A stretch of 5,662 bases of DNA from Cytophagales bacterium (GTDB lineage Bacteria > Bacteroidota > Bacteroidia > Cytophagales > Cyclobacteriaceae). Shown in pieces: positions 1 through 5,660 of the stretch. A program made the position numbers and the translations under genes. Location of the stretch: contig JAJCYK010000019.1 in NCBI GenBank assembly GCA_029262935.1, positions 1 to 5,662 on the forward strand, given 5' to 3'. Each line of letters opens with the position of its first letter. Position 1 is the stretch's first letter. The notes below the pieces were generated by a model. It ran no database searches and was not told where the DNA came from. It saw nothing but the letters and a program-made list of their open reading frames with translations.

Positions 1-412
1 ATACGGATGCCTGGGGTCCTCCGTAGGCACTGAGATTTCCGACAATTGGAACCTTAGCAATAACCGGTATATCCAGATAATGGGTGCGAAGTTTCATTTT
101 TTGGGTATATGTTATAGGTTCAGTACCGTCGCCACCTTCCGTGAATTCGGTCTCAGTAGATGCCCCTTTTCCAGATACTGCCAGTCCAGCGGCTAGGGAT
201 ACAGCTCCTAAGCAATCCGCGCCATCTAAGATGAAAAAACCTCCAAATTGATAACCTGGTAGACTCTCGGCATCATCTTCGGATATTAAACAAGCTCCTC
301 CCATAGATCCGTAAGCCTCATATTCACCATTGTCTATTTGGAAGACACAGCAGCTACTGACACCTATGAGAGTCCAAGATAATGCGATTAAAATAACTGT
401 TGCCCGCTTCAT
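1..412 (-). CDS. Outer-membrane beta-barrel protein, PorT-like (3' end beyond window)
   Basis: An open frame starts at ATG 412-410 and runs off the left edge after 137 residues with no stop, so the C-terminal part is missing. Residues 1-20 form a signal peptide (MKRATVILIALSW...). The barrel pattern follows: Gly/aromatic strands around 33-43 (YGSMGGACLI), 53-62 (GYQFGGFFIL) and 68-82, then the family-typical LDIPVIAKV (113-121) and LSAYGGP (127-133), which correspond to INVPILARY and ISVHAGP in the upstream gene. This suggests the OMP_b-brl_2 / PorT family, probably an 8-stranded outer-membrane protein of unknown ligand. VSSC (18-21) also fits a lipobox, so a lipoprotein is possible. The start lies 2 nt after the stop of the upstream gene, pointing to one transcript and possible translational coupling. 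No clear Shine-Dalgarno is present. The two proteins are related but well diverged. Confidence 0.82.
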   Translation of the reverse strand, partial: MKRATVILIALSWTLIGVSSCCVFQIDNGEYEAYGSMGGACLISEDDAESLPGYQFGGFFILDGADCLGAVSLAAGLAVSGKGASTETEFTEGGDGTEPITYTQKMKLRTHYLDIPVIAKVPIVGNLSAYGGPQASV

Positions 413-414
413 GT

Positions 415-1050
415 TTAGTTCTTTAAAGGTATGGCTGCGTATATTTGAATTACGCGGTTGTTGAGCTTGCCATAATTGTATTCAGGCTCAATACCGTCGC
501 CACCACCGGTAAAGTCAGGCATCTCAGCAATATCCATTACTCCAAATTGTATGCGCGCGCCAATGTTAACCCGATTTACTAGTTGGTATGCGACGCCACA
601 CGCCAGCCCAAAATCAAAACCTTTTAACATGCGATGATCGTCAATGTTACGATCAATTTCAGTGCCGTAATAAGTTCCTTTGGCTTTACCACCGATTTTA
701 ACCCCAACATAAGGTCCAGCGTGAACTGATATGTTTTCAGTTAAAAAGTACCTGGCCAAAATTGGAACATTTATATAATGTAGGTGTTCGTTATAGTCCA
801 AATTGCTAATAGAACTTTCTAAGTGGGCCCCTTGCAAAGAATAAAGTAATTCAGGCTGTATGTATAATTGATCCACTATGTTGAAGTTTACAAATGCACC
901 CAAGTGGATGCCAAGTTTGATTTTGTTATCCATAACATCACCGGCATAGTTTGACAAGTTTACTCCTCCTTTTATACCGATTTGATCTTGTGCGGTTCCA
1001 GGCAGTGCAAAGAGCATAACTGCGAGTACCGTAATTAGAAATGATTTCAT
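415..1050 (-). CDS. Outer-membrane beta-barrel protein, PorT-like
   Basis: This gene encodes 211 residues, a normal length for small Bacteroidota beta-barrel proteins. A signal peptide covers residues 1-20 with a likely cut at GTA|Q. Strand-like segments follow: IGIKGGVNLS (24-33), IHLGAFVNF (48-56), YIQPELLYSLQG (63-74), YINVPILARY (92-101), ISVHAGPYVGVKIG (107-120), FDFGLACGVAYQL (145-157), VNIGARIQFGV (161-171) and VIQIYAAIP (200-208). That is eight strands, consistent with OMP_b-brl_2 / PorT-type barrels. The last strand ends in PLKN instead of the more usual terminal aromatic residue. Ligand and role are unknown; such barrels may be structural or stress-responsive. It is first in a two-gene operon and diverges from the sigma gene across 216 bp. 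The ATG has only an A-rich leader and no Shine-Dalgarno, as is common in this phylum. Confidence 0.9.
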   Translation of the reverse strand: MKSFLITVLAVMLFALPGTAQDQIGIKGGVNLSNYAGDVMDNKIKLGIHLGAFVNFNIVDQLYIQPELLYSLQGAHLESSISNLDYNEHLHYINVPILARYFLTENISVHAGPYVGVKIGGKAKGTYYGTEIDRNIDDHRMLKGFDFGLACGVAYQLVNRVNIGARIQFGVMDIAEMPDFTGGGDGIEPEYNYGKLNNRVIQIYAAIPLKN

Positions 1051-1095
1051 AGTCGTTTTAGTTTATGGTTACTTAAAGTTGTATCGACCCAGCCC

Positions 1096-1127
1096 CAAAT
1101 TTTGGTTGCTTAGTGTGAGTTAGTCAA
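1096..1127 (-). promoter_or_regulatory. Candidate promoter of the beta-barrel operon
   Basis: On the minus strand, TTG (1127-1125) is followed after 21 bases by AAAATTTG (1103-1096). This is close to the Bacteroidota housekeeping pattern of a -33 TTG and a -7 TAnnTTTG with a spacer of about 19-23 bases. It would give a leader of roughly 40 nt before ATG 1050. The first T of the -7 box is missing, so the match is partial. The upstream half contains the octamer TTGACTAA, which recurs upstream of the sigma and CHAT genes, so the element may instead be a regulator or alternative-sigma site. Confidence 0.35.
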
Positions 1128-1232
1128 CAGAAAAGGGTAGGGGTAAACCGAAAACATCACTTTTTTCTATTTTTTATTTAAATAGTTAAATTACCATGGG
1201 GTTTACGAGTATATTTTTCAATTACTGTTTAC

Positions 1233-1258
1233 CTTTTAAATTCAGGTTTGACTAAATA
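1233..1258 (+). promoter_or_regulatory. Candidate promoter of the sigma / TPR membrane protein operon
   Basis: GTTTGACTAAATA at 1246-1258 is repeated exactly, in the same sense relative to the gene, upstream of the CHAT gene, and CTTTTAA (1233-1239) precedes both copies. CAGGTTTG (1243-1250) is one base off the Bacteroidota -7 box TAnnTTTG, which would place transcription start near 1256-1258. No TTG sits at the expected -33 distance, which would fit a non-housekeeping sigma or an activator. The sequence upstream (1161-1190) is very AT-rich and includes the palindrome TATTTAAATA at 1175-1184. Autoregulation by the encoded sigma is plausible but unproven. Confidence 0.5.
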
Positions 1259-1266
1259 CAAAGCTC

Positions 1267-1827
1267 TTGAAGGAGCAAGAAATCATTTCAGAAATAATTC
1301 ATGGCAATGAAGAAGTTGTAGTAGAACTCTACAATAGCTTCAAGGATGAATTCATCAATTGGTCGGCTTTTCGATATAAGCTGGATCGAGAGGATGCCCT
1401 GGACGTTTTTCAGGATGTTGTGATTGGATTTTATGAAAACGTCAAACAAGGGAAATTGGATAGCCTTAATCATAAATTGAAAACGTATTTGTTTGCAATA
1501 GGAAAAAATTTGATCATTAATCGCATTAAATATGACCAACGATTTGATCACCAGGCTGATCCATTGGATAACCTCGCCACCAATAATTTGGCCATGCAAG
1601 AGTTTGAGGTAACAGACCGCCATAGATTGATTATTAAACATTTGGGGTTATTAGGTGAACCATGCAGTAGTATATTGAAACTCTTTTTTTATGATGCTTT
1701 CTCTATGGAAGCGATAGCTCAAAACCTTAATTATAAAAATGCTGACGTCGTTAAGTCACAAAAATTGCGGTGTATTAATGAATTGCGAAAAAAAATTAAA
1801 TCACATTTTGGTCAGGAGGACCTATAG
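1267..1827 (+). CDS. ECF-type RNA polymerase sigma factor
   Basis: This is a 186-residue sigma-70 family protein of the two-domain extracytoplasmic-function (ECF) type. Region 2 spans about residues 18-88, with the core-binding helix around DALDVFQDVVIGFYENV (43-59) and LKTYLFAIGKNLIINRIK (71-88). After a linker, region 4 covers about 118-178, with the -35-recognising helix-turn-helix in SMEAIAQNLNYKNADVVKSQ (146-165). It would redirect RNA polymerase to a small regulon. The frame opens after an in-frame TGA at 1249-1251 and contains no early ATG. TTG 1267 is the only conventional start, but AAGGAG lies just inside it (1270-1275), so ATC 1282 or ATT 1285 is also possible. The gene is followed after 2 nt by a membrane TPR protein that is probably its anti-sigma factor. 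The family call is firm; the exact start is not. Confidence 0.93.
   Translation: MKEQEIISEIIHGNEEVVVELYNSFKDEFINWSAFRYKLDREDALDVFQDVVIGFYENVKQGKLDSLNHKLKTYLFAIGKNLIINRIKYDQRFDHQADPLDNLATNNLAMQEFEVTDRHRLIIKHLGLLGEPCSSILKLFFYDAFSMEAIAQNLNYKNADVVKSQKLRCINELRKKIKSHFGQEDL
1270..1275 (+). promoter_or_regulatory. Shine-Dalgarno-like AAGGAG that puts the sigma start in doubt
   Basis: AAGGAG lies 1-6 bases downstream of the TTG at 1267-1269, so it cannot serve that start. It is 6 bases before ATC (1282) and 9 bases before ATT (1285), both in frame. If it is a real ribosome binding site, the sigma factor would begin at a rare ATC/ATT codon and be 5-6 residues shorter. If not, it merely encodes Lys-Glu. 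Confidence 0.4.
1814..1820 (+). promoter_or_regulatory. Strong ribosome binding site for the TPR membrane protein
   Basis: AGGAGGA, a near-perfect Shine-Dalgarno, ends 9 bases before GTG 1830 and lies within the last codons of the sigma gene. It fixes the GTG as the start and implies coupled translation of the two proteins. Strong Shine-Dalgarno sequences are uncommon in Bacteroidota, and the other genes here lack one. Confidence 0.8.
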
Positions 1828-1829
1828 CT

Positions 1830-2564
1830 GTGGATAATTTGGAAATTGATATTGAACTTGTTAAAAGATATGTAAATGGAAGCTTATCCGATAAGGAGAA
1901 GTTGCATATAGATCAACGCATAGAGGATGATGCCCGGTTTGCTGAAGTATTCTCCGAACACCGGCTCATAATAGAATCAATCACCTTGCATGAAAGAAAT
2001 GAGCTTAAAAACAAACTGAAACTTGAAGATGCTCCAAGTCAATATTCAATAAAGAAGAGTTCCAATAATAAGAGATGGTGGTCCATGGCTGCTTCTGTGG
2101 TTTTAATTGCCACGTCGGCTTATCTACTGTTCTTTCAGAACCCAAATCCGGATAATCTTTATCAGGAATACTATAAGCCCTACTATAATGTATTGGATGA
2201 TGTGCAGCGATCTGGAGAAAGTACTTCCTCCCCAGCAATGAAGTCTTATGACGAAGGAGCGTACGAAAAGTGCTTAGACGAACTGCAGCTGGATCTTGTT
2301 CTTGACCCTGAAAACCCTTGGCTTAACCTGTATAAAGGCATCTGTCATTTGGAACTAAGCCAAACCCAAGAAGCGATCTCGGTATTACAAAGCCTGGACC
2401 AACATCCAAACCCTCAAATTCAGGAAGTGGTCAATTGGTATCTGGGCTTGGCTTATTTGAGGGCCCATGACTTGAGTAGTGCAAAATTTGTATTTACTAC
2501 ACTTAAATCCGATACTGGACCGTATCAAAAAAGAGCTTCTGATATTTTACTAGAATTGGACTAA
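1830..2564 (+). CDS. Single-pass membrane TPR protein, putative anti-sigma factor
   Basis: This protein has 244 residues and starts at GTG. Residues 1-65 resemble the N-terminal helices of anti-sigma factors: IELVKRYVNGSLSDKEK (8-24), then an acidic helix and FAEVFSEHRLI (37-47). There is no zinc-binding His-Cys-Cys motif. A basic stretch (75-82, KKSSNNKR) precedes one membrane helix at about 83-102, giving a cytoplasmic N-terminus and periplasmic C-terminus. A Tyr-rich linker (108-126) leads to two or three TPR-like hairpins at about 134-160, 163-191 and 200-230. The inferred role is to hold the adjacent sigma factor at the inner membrane and sense a periplasmic partner through the TPRs. The partner may be the convergent TPR-CHAT protein. 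It is co-transcribed with sigma (2-nt gap), and its TAA overlaps the CHAT gene stop. The membrane and TPR calls are firm; anti-sigma function rests on position and weak resemblance. Confidence 0.8.
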   Translation: MDNLEIDIELVKRYVNGSLSDKEKLHIDQRIEDDARFAEVFSEHRLIIESITLHERNELKNKLKLEDAPSQYSIKKSSNNKRWWSMAASVVLIATSAYLLFFQNPNPDNLYQEYYKPYYNVLDDVQRSGESTSSPAMKSYDEGAYEKCLDELQLDLVLDPENPWLNLYKGICHLELSQTQEAISVLQSLDQHPNPQIQEVVNWYLGLAYLRAHDLSSAKFVFTTLKSDTGPYQKRASDILLELD

Positions 2565-5500
2565 ACAACTTTTGATTTTGTAAATTTCCGCCATCCCCAC
2601 CCGGCTAAAATCAATATTAATAATACTATGCCTATTATAGGCATAGACCAAGTACGATACCATAAAGGCTGGGGTTCTACTTGCCCCAAATAAATAAAAG
2701 AACCCCAATAGTATGGGTTGGCGGTGATATTATCGGCCTCTTCTAAATAGGTTAACTTAGCCGCATGAAGTGCTGCAGCCTTGGACTTGCCTTGATCCAT
2801 TTCTTGATAAAAATAGGTCATTAGATCTTTGGTAGGGCGGTCCGATACAGACCACAAACTCATTACAATATTGGGCACTCCAGCATACAAAAACCCTCTG
2901 GCCAAGCTTACCATGCCCTCTCCTTTATAAAGTTTACCTATACCGGTATTACAGGCACTTAGAGTTACTAGATCGGCGTTTAGTTGCATGTTATACAATT
3001 CATAAACATGAAGAAAACCATCGTCAATACTATCCGCCTCGTTATCGAATAAAAGTTTGGAATACAAAGGTTCTTCATCTTCTATAATGCTATGTGACGC
3101 AAGATGTAATATGGAATAATCGGCGGCAATCTTTTTGAAATTACTTTCAGTAGCGTGAATGCCCAGTTGGGCCACGCCATCCAGCAAATCGGCTATGGTT
3201 TGAACTTCTTCTCTGGCATTTGGCAAGCCCGGCATCGAATCTACAAAAGCCCTGGTTCTCTCATTAAGAGCGAGATTAGGGTTAACGTCCACAAACGTAG
3301 GTGCAAAGCCTAGAAATGTGGAATTGTTGGAAGTTTCAACGTGGGTTGACATCATCAGATCAGTAGAATAATGATAGGATATTTGATAGTGCCTGAGCAA
3401 ATAGTCTAACTCCGCGTAATTTTCGTTGGAAGCCGGTGCCCGAATCAATGTTTCAAAAGGAATGTAGGCAAGGAATCCATCAGGGATAATCACTAAATTC
3501 TTAGTATTTCGCCATTCTGGTGCTTCCAATAATGTCACCACAGGTTGCATGATGATTTGATAAAGATCGTAGGCATGGTTCGTATAAGCCTGGAAGTCCT
3601 TATTGCGAAGACCACGAAGCATAGCTGCGATTCGTTCTTCAAAATTATTGGGGATAGCCAATTTTTGAAAGGCAATGTGTTCCTTTTGCACTAAGAAGAA
3701 ATAGAGGCTGTCTTCCCCTTGATAAAACTCCAATAGTGAGGTTTCCGCGGGTAAATTACTCAAGTTTAAGTCGGATGACCAATTGGTTGCCCATTGATAT
3801 TTGTATTGGTGGTATTTTGGATAATTGAGTTCCAACTCATGCAAGAGTTTTTCTTTATCCTGGGATGTGTGAAATACTTGACTTTTTGTAGTTGAAATCG
3901 TGAGGCTATCAGCGTTTGAAGAATATAAATTTTGCAAAGATCTTTGATAATGAGCAAGATCTAAATTTAATTGCTTTTCTCTTTCAATAACATTTGGGGG
4001 TACGCCGGAGTACTTTTTAGCATCCAATTCCCTTAAGCTTTCTCTTAACCTGCCAGATTTATTCTTTTCAGCCAATAAGAAGGCCTGAGTTTTGTAAGAA
4101 GGGTCAGAGGAAATTTGAAATAACCTGATTTTATTATCAATTGCTTTGCCAATCAAGGCGTCGGTTTTTTCACCTAGTTGTAATTTAGAGCCCTCGGCAT
4201 CAAACTCTAAGATCATTTTGTCAATGACTAAAAGGCATAGTTCATAAACTGATGCAATCTCCAATAACATAGGTTTAAGTTGGACTGAAACCTGGGAAGA
4301 ATCTTCCAAAGCGCTGGCCTTTTCGGTCAATGTGGCTAATAGCTCAGGTTTACTTAACGATAGATCGATTATCGAATCGTTGGACAAACCGGCAAATTCC
4401 GGAATTGGTGTTAATGCATGTAAGGAGCTGTCGTACGCTTGTAGTGCTAGGTCCCAGCGTTTGAGTTTCGTATAAGCGTTCCCCAAATTCCTATATGAAA
4501 GCGCCAAATCAGGATCTTTATCTCCAAAGTTGTTTTTCCAAATTGGAATGGCCTGCCTAAAAAGAGCCAATGCTTTTTCATACCCTTTCATATCCATATG
4601 GGCTGAACCCATATGGTCATATAACGTAGCTACTTCTGGATGATTTTGGCTAAGGTTGTTTATCCATATAGGCAGGCAGCTTTCAAATTCATCGAGGGCT
4701 TTTTGATACTCTTTGTCGGTTAAATATACAATACCCAGGTTCCTTTTGATGAGAGCTACTTCTGGATGATCAGGGCCTAAGTTTTTTGCTCTATTTACTA
4801 AAGCTTTTTCATAGTATATCTTGGCTTTATCATTTTCACCGCTTTCCTGATAAACAGCTCCTATATTATTGTAAGCTAATGATATATCTACATGATCTTC
4901 ACCTAAAGATTTAAGTTTAAGATCTAAAGAACGATTATAATATTCCAATGCTTTGCTATAGTCATGCTTTCGGATGTAAATGGTACCAATGTTGTTGTAA
5001 ATTGCTGATATGAGAGGCACGTGATTTTGCTTCTGGAAAATCTCTAAGGCACTTTGATAATAAGTTAAGGTCCGTTCAAAATCCCGAAGGTTGGAATAGA
5101 TAATACCAATGTTGTTATAAACCCGGCCAATTCTCAAAGAATCCGGAGGGCTTTGCTGTTGAAAATGGATTTGCGATTGTTCATAATAACCTAAAGCCTC
5201 GGGATATTTATGTTGGTAGTAATGGTTGACACCCAAGCTATAGTTGATTTTAGCTTTGACAGAGTCGTTAAAGACCAATGGATTCGAATTGACCGCCTCT
5301 AAAGCACCAATAAGATGAATGGCGGCCTCATTTATTTGTCCTAAGCCCATAAGGTTTTGTCCAATACGCAATTGGCAATCAAAGACCCGTCCCCATAACT
5401 GAAATGTTTCATACTGTTTAGCGGCCAATACATAGGCCTTGTTAGCACTTTCCATGTTTCCACCTTGTTGCTCTTTGATCGCTTTAGAAAATAGTTTATA

Positions 5501-5611
5501 GGCTGGAATGGTGTCCTGAACAGGGTTTGATGGCATCGGGGGTAATTCCGCGAATACCAACTGGTTGGTAGTTGTTAAGAATAAGCATAAAAAATAGATG
5601 GCCTTAGACAT
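2561..5611 (-). CDS. Secreted, membrane-anchored TPR-CHAT caspase-like protease
   Basis: This protein has 1016 residues. A signal peptide spans 1-21 (cut at VFA|E). About nine TPRs cover 36-400; those from about 120 onward repeat at 40-42 residues in the kinesin-light-chain style, with the helix-A glycine at 127, 169, 209, 251, 293, 335 and 377 (YNNIG, HPEVA). A helical region (425-600) with AFLLAEKNKSGRL (510-522) follows. The CHAT domain runs from about 620 to 977: LVIIPDGFLAYIPFE (706-720), LPNAREE (796-802), LHLASH with catalytic His840, and LSACNTG with catalytic Cys887. CHAT proteins are clan CD (caspase-like) cysteine peptidases, and both residues are present, so it is probably active. 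A C-terminal membrane helix (988-1005) with a basic tail (RKFTKSK) would anchor it with TPR and CHAT in the periplasm. Substrate is unknown; the convergent TPR membrane protein is a candidate. The ATG at 5611 has no Shine-Dalgarno. Confidence 0.95.
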   Translation of the reverse strand: MSKAIYFLCLFLTTTNQLVFAELPPMPSNPVQDTIPAYKLFSKAIKEQQGGNMESANKAYVLAAKQYETFQLWGRVFDCQLRIGQNLMGLGQINEAAIHLIGALEAVNSNPLVFNDSVKAKINYSLGVNHYYQHKYPEALGYYEQSQIHFQQQSPPDSLRIGRVYNNIGIIYSNLRDFERTLTYYQSALEIFQKQNHVPLISAIYNNIGTIYIRKHDYSKALEYYNRSLDLKLKSLGEDHVDISLAYNNIGAVYQESGENDKAKIYYEKALVNRAKNLGPDHPEVALIKRNLGIVYLTDKEYQKALDEFESCLPIWINNLSQNHPEVATLYDHMGSAHMDMKGYEKALALFRQAIPIWKNNFGDKDPDLALSYRNLGNAYTKLKRWDLALQAYDSSLHALTPIPEFAGLSNDSIIDLSLSKPELLATLTEKASALEDSSQVSVQLKPMLLEIASVYELCLLVIDKMILEFDAEGSKLQLGEKTDALIGKAIDNKIRLFQISSDPSYKTQAFLLAEKNKSGRLRESLRELDAKKYSGVPPNVIEREKQLNLDLAHYQRSLQNLYSSNADSLTISTTKSQVFHTSQDKEKLLHELELNYPKYHQYKYQWATNWSSDLNLSNLPAETSLLEFYQGEDSLYFFLVQKEHIAFQKLAIPNNFEERIAAMLRGLRNKDFQAYTNHAYDLYQIIMQPVVTLLEAPEWRNTKNLVIIPDGFLAYIPFETLIRAPASNENYAELDYLLRHYQISYHYSTDLMMSTHVETSNNSTFLGFAPTFVDVNPNLALNERTRAFVDSMPGLPNAREEVQTIADLLDGVAQLGIHATESNFKKIAADYSILHLASHSIIEDEEPLYSKLLFDNEADSIDDGFLHVYELYNMQLNADLVTLSACNTGIGKLYKGEGMVSLARGFLYAGVPNIVMSLWSVSDRPTKDLMTYFYQEMDQGKSKAAALHAAKLTYLEEADNITANPYYWGSFIYLGQVEPQPLWYRTWSMPIIGIVLLILILAGWGWRKFTKSKVV
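2626..2646. repeat. Near-perfect 21-bp palindrome
   Basis: CTATGCCTAT and ATAGGCATAG are 10-bp perfect inverted arms around one central T. It lies inside the CHAT gene where the C-terminal membrane helix is encoded, and 62 bp past the stop of the opposing operon. There is no T-run after it on the plus strand, and only a mixed AT stretch on the minus strand, so it is not a classical terminator. It could form an RNA hairpin in either transcript or bind a dimeric protein. Confidence 0.6.
4594..4616. repeat. Inverted repeat with 9-bp arms in the CHAT gene TPR region
   Basis: CCATATGGG and CCCATATGG are separated by 5 bases (CTGAA). Because CCATATGG is itself a palindrome, the octamer is also a direct repeat. 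It encodes HMGSAHM in a TPR helix (residues 333-339). In mRNA it would form a short stable stem-loop. It may be a by-product of the repeated His-Met codons. Confidence 0.5.
4628..4770 (-). repeat. TPR unit repeat visible at DNA level (126-bp period)
   Basis: A 17-bp sequence is identical at 4628-4644 and 4754-4770, exactly 126 bp (42 codons) apart. Both copies encode HPEVA at the turn before TPR helix A. A second pair, TACCAATGTTGTT at 4984-4996 and 5104-5116, is 120 bp (40 codons) apart and encodes the NNIG core. These are remnants of in-frame TPR duplication, or strong codon conservation between units. Confidence 0.7.
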
Positions 5612-5640
5612 AGAGATAAAGATAAAAAGTTAACACCAAT

Positions 5641-5660
5641 TATTTAGTCAAACTTAAAAG
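5641..5660 (-). promoter_or_regulatory. Candidate promoter of the CHAT gene
   Basis: On the minus strand, CTTTTAA (5660-5654) runs directly into GTTTGACTAAATA (5653-5641). The same two blocks occur upstream of the sigma gene. TAAGTTTG (5657-5650) matches the Bacteroidota -7 box TAnnTTTG exactly, predicting a start near 5643 and a leader of about 30 nt to ATG 5611. The -33 region lies beyond the window edge, so the promoter cannot be fully judged. Confidence 0.55.

Noticed and set aside
1143..1233. Three GTTTAC hexamers in the divergent promoter region (1148-1143 minus, 1201-1206 and 1228-1233 plus) as possible operators or a -35 element
   Set aside because: The hexamer also occurs inside coding sequence (near 886, 2932 and 4349), so it is not specific enough in this AT-rich DNA. 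The CHAT upstream flank is too short to test for a matching -35.
1288..1641. Open frame of 117 codons on the minus strand inside the sigma gene
   Set aside because: It is fully antisense to a clear sigma factor gene and its protein shows no family features.
2005..2238. Open frame of 77 codons on the minus strand inside the TPR membrane protein gene
   Set aside because: It is antisense to a gene with a clear membrane helix and TPRs and has no coding character of its own.
2565..2700. Rho-independent terminator for the sigma operon
   Set aside because: The palindrome at 2626-2646 is not followed by a T-run on the plus strand, and no other GC-rich stem with a T-tract was seen near the junction.
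3766..3957. Open frame of 63 codons on the minus strand in another frame of the CHAT gene
   Set aside because: It lies wholly within the CHAT reading frame, with low-complexity composition and no recognisable motif.
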